Of a DNA stretch of 64,000 nt, positions 35,998 to 42,919 are shown piece by piece. The notes under the pieces were generated by a model that saw only the letters and a list, made by a program, of their open reading frames with translations, was not told the DNA's origin and did not search any database. Numbering within the stretch: the first letter of the stretch is position 1; each line of letters opens with the position of its first letter. Location of the stretch: NCBI RefSeq assembly GCF_016056375.1, contig NZ_JAEDAE010000003.1:1-64000 (forward strand), written 5' to 3'. A program made the translations under genes and the position numbers. Origin of the DNA: Hymenobacter negativus (GTDB taxonomy: Bacteria; Bacteroidota; Bacteroidia; Cytophagales; Hymenobacteraceae).

Positions 35998-36666
35998 ATG
36001 AATTTCAAATTGCTCGGCCTGATGGCCGCCGCCGCGCTGGCCACCGCTTCCTGCACGCAGGACAAAAAGGTTGAAACCACTACCACGACCACGCCGGAAG
36101 CCACGACCACGACCACCACGACCACCGTCGACACGATGGCCGCCTACGACGACGCCCGCCGCATGGCCGCCCGCGTGGCCGAAGACCTCAAGCTGACCGA
36201 TACCACCGTGGTGCGCCGCATCGAGCGCACTTACTACACGAGAGGTCGCAAAATCAACGCGCTGCAAACCCAGTACGCCACCGACACCACCGGCCGCTAC
36301 GCCGCCATTCGCCAGGCCAACGACGAGGCCGATAACGCCATCCGCACCGACCTGAACAACCCGGCCTACTACAACACCTATTCCTCCAACCGCGCCAACT
36401 ACGGCGAAGGCCCTTACTCGCTGGTTCCCGGCACGGTAACCACCACGACTACCACCGTGCACCGCTCCGGCGGCAGCGTGGGCCAGGGCTCGGGCGTGAA
36501 AAAAGTGGACAATGAAAACGACGGCGACCACAAGGTGAAATACGAAAACGGCGCAAAAATCAAGCGTGACGACGACGGCTCGGTGAAAATCAAGCGCGCC
36601 GACGGTACGAAGATTAAAATCGACGAAAACGGCAACCGCACCGTGAAGAAAGGCTTGTTTAAATAA
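35998..36666 (+). CDS. Lipoprotein with poly-Thr linker and basic repeat tail
   Basis: 222 residues from MNFKLLGLMAAAALATASC, lipobox ATASC (Cys19). A run of Thr broken by PEA (about 28-44) forms a spacer. A helical segment (about 50-120, YDDARRMAARVAEDLKLTDTTVVRRIERTYY) resembles LTXXQ/Spy-type helices: LKLTDTTVVRRIERTYYTRG keeps the Leu-Thr core. The C-terminus (about 175-222) is a Lys-rich repeat (VKYENGAKIKRDDDGSVKIK, then RADGTKIKIDENGNRTVKK) likely to form beta-strands on a polyanionic surface. Role unknown; possibly a periplasmic envelope-stress or DNA/LPS-binding protein. Confidence 0.75.
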   Translation: MNFKLLGLMAAAALATASCTQDKKVETTTTTTPEATTTTTTTTVDTMAAYDDARRMAARVAEDLKLTDTTVVRRIERTYYTRGRKINALQTQYATDTTGRYAAIRQANDEADNAIRTDLNNPAYYNTYSSNRANYGEGPYSLVPGTVTTTTTTVHRSGGSVGQGSGVKKVDNENDGDHKVKYENGAKIKRDDDGSVKIKRADGTKIKIDENGNRTVKKGLFK

Positions 36667-36673
36667 GCGTTTT

Positions 36674-36751
36674 TGTCATTCCGACGCAGGAGGAGTCTGA
36701 GAGAAGCTGTTTAAATGGCTTTACCCGGATTCCTCCCGCATCGGAAGGACA
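36674..36751. repeat. Inverted GTCATTCCGACGC-type repeat
   Basis: TGTCATTCCGACGCAGGAGG (start of 36674-36697) is the imperfect inverse of 36728-36751 (TCCTCCCGCATCGGAAGGAC). Located directly after the lipoprotein gene. Confidence 0.6.
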
Positions 36752-36757
36752 ACCTAC

Positions 36758-36793
36758 AAAAAAGCCCGCTCCAGTTGAGGAGCGGGCTTTTTT
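36758..36793. terminator. Bidirectional terminator
   Basis: AAAAAAGCCCGCTCC, six-base loop, GGAGCGGGCTTTTTT between convergent genes. Confidence 0.85.
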
Positions 36794-36802
36794 GTGTTCT
36801 GA

Positions 36803-37285
36803 TTAATAATGAATAATCTGCCGGACGTGGTGCTCCAGGTGCAGCACGTAGTCGGCGATGAGCCAGGGCAGGGTGGTGGGGTTGCCGTTGACGGTGAGGT
36901 ACTCGTAGTCGAGCAGCTCGGCGGGCAGGCGGTTCAGCACGTGCAGAATGAGGCGGTTCTGACTGGTCCAGAGGGTAAGCAGCTCGGCGCTGGGCAGGTG
37001 CTGGTAGTCGCCGATGCGCACCCAGGCATCCTGGTCGTAGGGGCGCAGCCGGTGCGGCGGCGGGCCCAACTGCGCCAGCACCATGCGGCGGTAGTTATTG
37101 AGGGCTGAGTCGATGAGGTGCCCCAGGATTTCCTTGCGGCTCCAGCGGCCAGGGCCGGGATATTCGGCCAGGTCGGCCTCGGAATACGTCTCCCAATAGC
37201 GGGCTAGCAGGTCGAGCTGTTCGGCCAGCTGCGTACAGCTCTCGGTGAGGGTTGGGGTGGCAAGTGAGGTAGAATAAACAGCCAT
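36803..37285 (-). CDS. DinB superfamily protein
   Basis: 160 residues from MAVYSTSLATPTL. A four-helix-bundle DinB_2-type protein: LAEQLDLLARYWETYSEADL, PGPGRWSRKEILGHLIDSALNNYRRM with the first metal-ligand His, and the closing LIADYVLHLEHHVRQI with the second and third His. The three-His metal site is thus present. Superfamily members include bacillithiol-dependent transferases and isomerases; no specific function can be assigned. A start 14 codons upstream is possible but unsupported. Confidence 0.85.
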   Translation of the reverse strand: MAVYSTSLATPTLTESCTQLAEQLDLLARYWETYSEADLAEYPGPGRWSRKEILGHLIDSALNNYRRMVLAQLGPPPHRLRPYDQDAWVRIGDYQHLPSAELLTLWTSQNRLILHVLNRLPAELLDYEYLTVNGNPTTLPWLIADYVLHLEHHVRQIIHY

Positions 37286-37391
37286 GGTGGTAACGCTAAC
37301 TGTTGGGGAAATGCCCAATTGGTACAATCAAGTTAAACCGGCGGTCAGGCTATGGAGTGAATAAATAGATGAATGGCAATATTTGCTCGTT

Positions 37392-38594
37392 CTACAGCCG
37401 CAACGACCAGCTGGCCCCCGTGAACGGCCCGTAGGCGTAGGGCGCAAACAAGCCCCGGCGGTACCACGGCTTGGGGTGCGGCAGCACCTGGAAACCGGTG
37501 CCGTGCACGGCCGGGTCGGCGGCTTCGGGCTGCTCGACGCGGGTGCGGCCGTTGAGCACCGCAATTTTGGCGAATGCGTAGCCCAGCGCGATGCCCACCG
37601 GGTAGTCGCTGGCCCAGTGCACGCCGTTGTTCAGCATCGAATAGCCCAGCAGGCCCATCAGGCCGTAGCCCACGGGCCGGATAAAGTGGTACTCGGGGTA
37701 GTTCTCGGCGATGACCGTGACCGTGGCCATGGCCGTGGCCAGGTGGCCGGTGGGGAAGGCGTCGTAGTTCGGGACGAAATTCTGGTAGGTGTTGTAGGAA
37801 GGGAACAGGTGCCACTCGCCGCGGTCTTTGGTGGCCACGTAGGGGCTCTGGCGGCCGGTGAGGCGCTTCATGGTTTGCACCACCAGGCCGGTGCTGAAAA
37901 TGGCTTCGCCCAGCTGGCTGGAGGTGCGCAGGGCGCGGTTGTCCTTGTTGATGCCGCCGTATATCCAGAAGCTGCTGGCCACGGTGAGGTGCGTCCAGCC
38001 ATCGCCGAGGAAGTAAAACGTGCTGTTGAGGTTATCGGGCACGTTGAACTCGAAGGGCAGGTTGGCCGAGCCGATGTGGAAAGGGATGTGCACCAGCGTG
38101 CGCTGGGTGCTGGCCGCTTTCAGGCCCAGTTGCTTGCCCACGTCCTGGCTCCAGTCGATGATGTACTGGTCGGCCGCCCACAGCACCACCGAGCCGGCAG
38201 CCAGCTCAATGAGCTTCTCCTTGTTCTCTTTGCGAAACGCGAAGCCCGGAAACTGGCCCAAATCGCGCGGAATGTGGTAGGCCCACTCGAAGGGCTTGGG
38301 CTTGTCGTAGTGCCAGGTCACGCCCGGAGCCACGGTGTAGTCGGTGATGCGGCCTTTGGCGTCGCGCGGGTGGATGTGCGGCAGCGAGTCCATCGGCAGG
38401 GGCGTCAGGCGGGCTGGTTCGGACTTCTGGGTTTCCACAGCCAGCGAGTCGGCGGGCAGATTATTGACAATCAGCGAATCAATGGCTGTGGAAGGCCGCT
38501 CCCGGGCCTGCGTGAGGCCGGTGGAAGTAGCAAGCAAGGGAACCAGAAGCGCAACAAACAGCCGCGACGTGCGGCGAGGATAAAGAGAAATCAC
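37392..38594 (-). CDS. PAP2 family phosphatase, exported
   Basis: 400 residues. An N-terminal signal or anchor (MISLYPRRTSRLFVALLVPLLATSTG) is followed by a roughly 110-residue periplasmic region and the PAP2 (type 2 phosphatidic acid phosphatase) helical domain. The three motifs are present: KRLTGRQSP (motif 1), PTGHLATA (PSGH motif 2) and NNGVHWASDYPVG (SRxxxxxHxxxD motif 3). It dephosphorylates lipid phosphates such as undecaprenyl-PP or lipid A on the outer face of the membrane (family role). A TACCTTTG box at 38700-38707 on the same strand may be its promoter, leaving a leader of about 100 nt. Confidence 0.88.
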   Translation of the reverse strand: MISLYPRRTSRLFVALLVPLLATSTGLTQARERPSTAIDSLIVNNLPADSLAVETQKSEPARLTPLPMDSLPHIHPRDAKGRITDYTVAPGVTWHYDKPKPFEWAYHIPRDLGQFPGFAFRKENKEKLIELAAGSVVLWAADQYIIDWSQDVGKQLGLKAASTQRTLVHIPFHIGSANLPFEFNVPDNLNSTFYFLGDGWTHLTVASSFWIYGGINKDNRALRTSSQLGEAIFSTGLVVQTMKRLTGRQSPYVATKDRGEWHLFPSYNTYQNFVPNYDAFPTGHLATAMATVTVIAENYPEYHFIRPVGYGLMGLLGYSMLNNGVHWASDYPVGIALGYAFAKIAVLNGRTRVEQPEAADPAVHGTGFQVLPHPKPWYRRGLFAPYAYGPFTGASWSLRL

Positions 38595-38699
38595 GGAAAA
38601 AAAGTACCAGTAATATCAGCGGGCCGGGCCGGTTTTAGCGCCGGCGGGGCGGGTGGTATAGGATGAAAAAACGCGGGCCGGAGCCCAAATAGCAAGCTG

Positions 38700-38707
38700 C
38701 AAAGGTA
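38700..38707 (-). promoter_or_regulatory. -7-like element upstream of the PAP2 gene (TACCTTTG)
   Basis: Perfect match to TAnnTTTG on the minus strand, 105 nt before the PAP2 start; the distance makes it less certain. Confidence 0.3.
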
Positions 38708-38790
38708 ACACCTACTTCACGTTGGATGTACCTACAAGCCAAAGACAAGCGTGCAGACGCACAGCTACCCGAAATGTTGTGCAAGCCGCG

Positions 38791-38798
38791 TATCTTTC
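38791..38798 (+). promoter_or_regulatory. Putative -7 element of the aldehyde dehydrogenase gene (TATCTTTC)
   Basis: One base from TAnnTTTG and 32 nt upstream of the ATG at 38831. It argues against the upstream in-frame starts at 38726 and 38774. Confidence 0.3.
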
Positions 38799-38830
38799 TG
38801 CGAAGCTGGCCGCGGAGGCTGGCGGAGTTA

Positions 38831-40309
38831 ATGGCGCTTTCTATGCAACCTGCTGTTTTAGTGAATGATGCTGCGGAAGAGCACGCCGCGCTGATGAACC
38901 CGATGAATAAATTTCAGGCGCAGTTTGAGGCACTGCGGCAGCGCACACCCGCCCTGCGCAGCGAGGGCGTGGCGGCCCGCCGCGCCCGCCTCCAAAAGCT
39001 CAGCAGCTGGCTGCACGCGCACCGCACCGAGATTCAGCAGGCTCTCTACGCTGACTTTCGCAAGCCCGCCACCGAAACCGATTTGACGGAAATCTGGACT
39101 TCGCTGGTCGAGCTCAAGCACACCAGCAGCCACCTCAAAAAATGGATGGCGCCGCGCAAAGTGGGCGCGAGCATGGCCCTGCTGGGCACCCGCTCGTGGG
39201 TGCAGGTGGAGCCCAAGGGCGTGGTGCTCATCATCGCGCCCTGGAACTACCCGTTTTACCTGGCCGTGGGGCCGTTGATTTCGGCTATCGCGGCCGGCAA
39301 TGCCGTGGTCATCAAGCCTGCCGAGCAAACGCCGGCTACCTCGGCGCTGCTGCGCCGGCTGTGCGAAGACTTGTTTCGGCCCGATGAAGTGCTGCTGCTG
39401 GAAGGCGATAAAGAAGTAGCTACCGAACTGCTGAAGCTACCCTGGGACCACATTTTCTTCACCGGCAGCCCGGCGGTGGGCAAGATTGTGATGCGCGCCG
39501 CCGCCGAGCACCTCTCGGGCCTGACGCTGGAGCTGGGCGGCAAAAACCCCGCCGTGGTGGACGAAACCGCCGACCTGCGCGACGCAGCCGAGAAAATTGT
39601 GTGGGGTAAGTTTCTCAATAACGGCCAGACCTGCGTGGCCCCCGACTACCTGCTGGTGCAGGAAAGCGTGCAGCCCGCGCTGCTAACCGAGCTCACGGAC
39701 GCCATCCAACGGGCTTACAACCCCGACGGCGCGGGCATCGAGCAGTCCGATTCATTGGCCCGCATCGTGAACGCGCAGCATTTCGCCCGCCTCGCCGGCC
39801 TGCTGGAGGATGCCCAGACCAAAGGGGCCACCGTAGCCGCCGGCGGCACCGTGGATGAAACCCAGAACTACATCGAGCCCACCATTCTGACCAACGTGCC
39901 GGCCACGGCCCGCGTGCTGGAGGAGGAGATTTTCGGCCCGCTGCTGCCCGTGCTCACCTTCAAAACCCTGCGCGAAACCGCGGAATACGTCAACGCCCGC
40001 CTCAAGCCGCTGGCACAGTACGTGTTCAGCACCAGCGCCGAAAACCGCCGCTATCTGCTCGAGAACGTCTCGGCGGGCGGCGCGGGTGTGAACGAAACGG
40101 TGCTGCACTTCGCCCACCCCGAACTGCCCACCGGCGGCGTCGGCAACTCCGGCCTCGGCAAGGCGCACGGGCACGCGGGGTTTCTGGCGTTCAGCAACGA
40201 GAAAGGCGTGCTGCGGCAGCGCGTGGGCTTCACCGGCATCAAGGCTATGTACCCGCCCTATACTGGGCGGGTGAAACAACTGGTGGCGCTGCTGGTGAAG
40301 TACTTGTAG
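38831..40309 (+). CDS. Aldehyde dehydrogenase, class 3-like
   Basis: 492 residues from 38831; class 3 enzymes usually have about 460-480, so 38894 (MNPMNKFQAQF) is also possible. NAD(P)-dependent oxidation of aldehydes to acids. IIAPWNYPFYLAVGPLISAIAAGNAVVIKPAEQTPATS is the coenzyme site, FFTGSPAVGKIVMRAA the Rossmann turn, LTLELGGKNPAVV the general base (Glu234) and NNGQTCVAPDY the nucleophile (Cys268). EEEIFGPLLPVLTF closes the catalytic part. The C-terminal extension after GFTGIKAMYPPY recalls the membrane-facing tail of fatty-aldehyde dehydrogenases, so medium- or long-chain aldehydes are plausible (inference). Confidence 0.92.
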   Translation: MALSMQPAVLVNDAAEEHAALMNPMNKFQAQFEALRQRTPALRSEGVAARRARLQKLSSWLHAHRTEIQQALYADFRKPATETDLTEIWTSLVELKHTSSHLKKWMAPRKVGASMALLGTRSWVQVEPKGVVLIIAPWNYPFYLAVGPLISAIAAGNAVVIKPAEQTPATSALLRRLCEDLFRPDEVLLLEGDKEVATELLKLPWDHIFFTGSPAVGKIVMRAAAEHLSGLTLELGGKNPAVVDETADLRDAAEKIVWGKFLNNGQTCVAPDYLLVQESVQPALLTELTDAIQRAYNPDGAGIEQSDSLARIVNAQHFARLAGLLEDAQTKGATVAAGGTVDETQNYIEPTILTNVPATARVLEEEIFGPLLPVLTFKTLRETAEYVNARLKPLAQYVFSTSAENRRYLLENVSAGGAGVNETVLHFAHPELPTGGVGNSGLGKAHGHAGFLAFSNEKGVLRQRVGFTGIKAMYPPYTGRVKQLVALLVKYL

Positions 40310-40365
40310 CGGCTGTCGGTCCAGTTATTGACGGGTGCCTGGCCGCTGGCCGATACATTCCGCCG

Positions 40366-40773
40366 CTACTTCTGCCGCTGCTGCATCTCAGCGGCCATTT
40401 TGCGCTGGTTGGCGATGAACTGCTTGAATTTGACGGGGCCCAGGGTCTGCTGTAGTTCGCGCTGGGAGGCGGCGTTGATGCGCTTTTGCTCGGCCAGCAG
40501 CTGCGGCGATTTTGGCGGGAATTTTTCCTTGGCGGCATTGGCCTGCGTCACGGTATTACTGAGGATACTACGCACGCGGCCGGTCTGTTCGGGGGTGAGC
40601 TGAAGGTCGGTGGCCATCACATCGGCGAGGTCGCGGGCGGCGGTGGGTGGCGTGGGCGAGTCGGGAGTGCGCACCGTTTCGACCACGGGTGCGGGTTTGT
40701 CGCGGTGGAAGATGGAGCAGCTGGCCATGGCCAGGCTAAACGTGAGCAGGGTAATAAAGCGGGAGAATCGCAT
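40366..40773 (-). CDS. Spy/LTXXQ-like lipoprotein
   Basis: 135 residues. Signal MRFSRFITLLTFSLAMASC with lipobox AMASC (Cys19), a Pro/Thr linker, then a helical domain: MATDLQLTPEQTGRVRSIL has the LTxEQ motif of the Spy/CpxP family, and LGPVKFKQFIANQRKMAAEM the second helix. Spy-like proteins are periplasmic chaperones or stress sensors. One LTxxQ motif and the short length make the assignment tentative. Convergent with the aldehyde dehydrogenase gene. Confidence 0.7.
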   Translation of the reverse strand: MRFSRFITLLTFSLAMASCSIFHRDKPAPVVETVRTPDSPTPPTAARDLADVMATDLQLTPEQTGRVRSILSNTVTQANAAKEKFPPKSPQLLAEQKRINAASQRELQQTLGPVKFKQFIANQRKMAAEMQQRQK

Positions 40774-40840
40774 GCAGGGGCATTAATAGCGGTAATGCTA
40801 TCAATACGCAGAAAACGTGGAAGCGGCTAATACAGCCGCC

Positions 40841-41227
40841 TCACCGGGTATCGATGGGGATGCGAATGGCCGGTATCAGTGCGCGGTTATTCGGCGAGAG
40901 CATCTGGCGCGTCATCTTGCGGCGGCGGTGTTCGTATTTGTCCTTGGCAAAGGAGTCGAACCGAAACAGGCTGTCAACGCGGGCCGTGCGGATGGAGTCG
41001 AGGCGTTGAAGCGCAAGCCGTTGGGCGCGGCCATGCAGACGCTTTCGGGCTAGGGCGCGTTGGGCCTGGCGCTGCGCGAAAATGGACCGGAACCGGTTGT
41101 GACGTTCCCATTCCATGGTATTTACTACTTGCCGTACTCCGCCGCCACAATTGCCAAACAGCATCACCGCCAACAGTGGCAGCAGCAGCAGATAGGGCAA
41201 GGCCGGACGTTTCATCTGCTCAAACAT
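40841..41227 (-). CDS. Small exported basic protein, unknown
   Basis: 128 residues (124 if the ATG at 41215 is used). The N-terminus MKRPALPYLLLLPLLAVMLFGNC is a signal with a lipobox-like FGNC, so it may be a lipoprotein. The rest is strongly basic and helical (RFRSIFAQRQAQRALARKRLHGRAQRLALQRL), with a Tyr/Arg segment KYEHRRRKMTRQML. No known family. It lies 42 bp downstream of the GT-C-type gene on the same strand. Confidence 0.55.
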   Translation of the reverse strand: MFEQMKRPALPYLLLLPLLAVMLFGNCGGGVRQVVNTMEWERHNRFRSIFAQRQAQRALARKRLHGRAQRLALQRLDSIRTARVDSLFRFDSFAKDKYEHRRRKMTRQMLSPNNRALIPAIRIPIDTR

Positions 41228-41269
41228 ACGGTAAAATGGTTTTGAACAAGATGTTGAAGCGCGGCTGGC

Positions 41270-42874
41270 TCAGCGCCGGAATACCGTCAGAATCGTCATG
41301 CCATTCACCTGAATGTCGTGCACCGGCGTGCCAAACTGCGCCTCATACGGCCCGGGGTGCCAGCGGTAGATTCCCAGAAAATACCGGGCCTGTGTGTGAG
41401 GCACGAAGCGCAGCCGAGCGCGCTGGGCAGCCGGCAGCAGCAGCGAATTGTTGTGCAGGGTGATTTTCTGGGGCAGCGTGTCGCTGACGGTCACGGTGGC
41501 GCCGGGGTCGTGGGCCAGCACCCAGGCCAGCCCGTCGCGGCCCGATACCCCCCAGTAGTCGCGCTCGAAGAGGCGTTGCGCCGTCGGCCCGGGCAGGAAG
41601 CTGAAGTAACCGTATTGGTACGGGTGGTCGTGTATCTGCCGGAAAACTGCGTGCGCCATGCCCAACGCCAGCAGCCCGCCCGTCAGCCAACCCACGCGCC
41701 GGCCCGCCGAAGCCGGGGGAGCCGCCTGCCAGGCCTGCACGCCCGCCCGCAGCCCGCGCACGGCCAGCAGCACCAAGGCTGGGTAGATGAAATAAACGTG
41801 CCGCCAACCATCGTAGACCACTGATTGAATGGCGACTATTATGGATAATGGCCCCAGCAGCCAGGTGCCGAACAGCAGGTCCTGGCGGTTGGTGGTGTGG
41901 CGCAGCCAGGCCGTGGGCCGGGCCAGCAGCCCGCGCAGCGCAGCCCAGGCACCGCCCAGGGCCAGCGCCGTGTAAGCTACCGGCGTGGTCACCAGCAGCC
42001 ACACCGACAGGTAGTGCCACGGCAGTCGCTGGCAGGATATCAGCTCGCCCAGGTAAAACACCTTCATGGTTTGGCGGTAGCGCCGGAAGCTGCCGAAGCA
42101 CGCCCAGAACCGCGCCACCGGGGCTTCCCACAAAAACGGCCAGAACAGCACCACCAGCGGGGCCAGTGCCCCTAGGTACCACATTCCGGCCCGCACCAGG
42201 GCCGCCCGTCGGTCCGGCCGGGCCCACATCTCCAGCGCCCCGAAGGCCACGGTGAGGCCCGGCAGCAGAATGCCCATGGTGCGCACATCGGTAGCCAGGG
42301 CGCAGACCAGCGCGTGCAGCAGCGCGCCGCGCACCGTGGGCCGGTGCAGCAGCCGCGTGAGCGTGAGCACGGCCAGCGCAAACAGGCTCAGAAACACAAT
42401 GTCCTTGTAGTTGTAAAACGCCTCGGCGAAGATGCGCGGCGAGAGCACCAGCAGCGCTGCCCCCACCAGCCCCCAGCGCCAGCTGGCAAACCGCGCCCGG
42501 CCCAGCCGGTACACGGCCCACACGCCGGCCACGAACACGCCAAAGGTGAGCAGGTGCCGCATCCAGCCGGCTCCGCGCGGGTCGTGGCGGAAAAAGGCGA
42601 TTTCGAGCCCCGCCAGCAGCATCTGGAACACGGGGCCGTGGTCGGCGTCGCCGTGGGTGGCCAGCTCGTGGATGCCCGCGAAGTGGCCGGCGGCCAGCAC
42701 CTGCGGGGCCAGCAACTGGGCCACGTAGCGCAGGCTCATGTAGCCCACCATGCGGTCGGCGCGCTCGTCCCAGCCCATGCCGTAGTCGCGCACCAGCAGC
42801 GGGCCGAGCAGCAGCAGAATCCCGAAAAACAGACCTGCCGCAACCCGCCGTTTTGTATCGTCAATCTTCCCCAT
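41270..42874 (-). CDS. GT-C-type integral membrane glycosyltransferase-like protein
   Basis: 534 residues with about 10-12 membrane helices. The first periplasmic loop after helix 1 begins RDYGMGWDERADRMVGY, an acidic (Asp-Glu) loop in the position used by GT39/PMT- and ArnT-type enzymes that take sugars from polyprenyl phosphates. Typical helices include VYRLGRARFASWRWGLVGAALLVLSPRIF, then FYNYKDIVFLSLFALAVL. The C-terminal about 110 residues form a soluble periplasmic domain with FSFLPGPTAQRLFERDYWGVSGRDGLAW. A protein or lipid glycosylation role is inference; it could be a mannosyl- or arabinosyl-type enzyme. Confidence 0.72.
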   Translation of the reverse strand: MGKIDDTKRRVAAGLFFGILLLLGPLLVRDYGMGWDERADRMVGYMSLRYVAQLLAPQVLAAGHFAGIHELATHGDADHGPVFQMLLAGLEIAFFRHDPRGAGWMRHLLTFGVFVAGVWAVYRLGRARFASWRWGLVGAALLVLSPRIFAEAFYNYKDIVFLSLFALAVLTLTRLLHRPTVRGALLHALVCALATDVRTMGILLPGLTVAFGALEMWARPDRRAALVRAGMWYLGALAPLVVLFWPFLWEAPVARFWACFGSFRRYRQTMKVFYLGELISCQRLPWHYLSVWLLVTTPVAYTALALGGAWAALRGLLARPTAWLRHTTNRQDLLFGTWLLGPLSIIVAIQSVVYDGWRHVYFIYPALVLLAVRGLRAGVQAWQAAPPASAGRRVGWLTGGLLALGMAHAVFRQIHDHPYQYGYFSFLPGPTAQRLFERDYWGVSGRDGLAWVLAHDPGATVTVSDTLPQKITLHNNSLLLPAAQRARLRFVPHTQARYFLGIYRWHPGPYEAQFGTPVHDIQVNGMTILTVFRR

Positions 42875-42894
42875 GAAGTGCCTGAAATCGACCC

Positions 42895-42902
42895 CAAAGG
42901 TA
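42895..42902 (-). promoter_or_regulatory. -7 element of the GT-C-type gene (TACCTTTG)
   Basis: Perfect match on the minus strand, 20 nt before the start codon, in the short gap after the GMC oxidoreductase gene. Confidence 0.4.
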
Positions 42903-42919
42903 GCCCCCGATGGGGCGCA

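Noticed and set aside
37383..38666. 427-codon open frame antisense to the PAP2 phosphatase
   Set aside because: Overlaps a gene with all three PAP2 motifs on the other strand; no recognisable domain.
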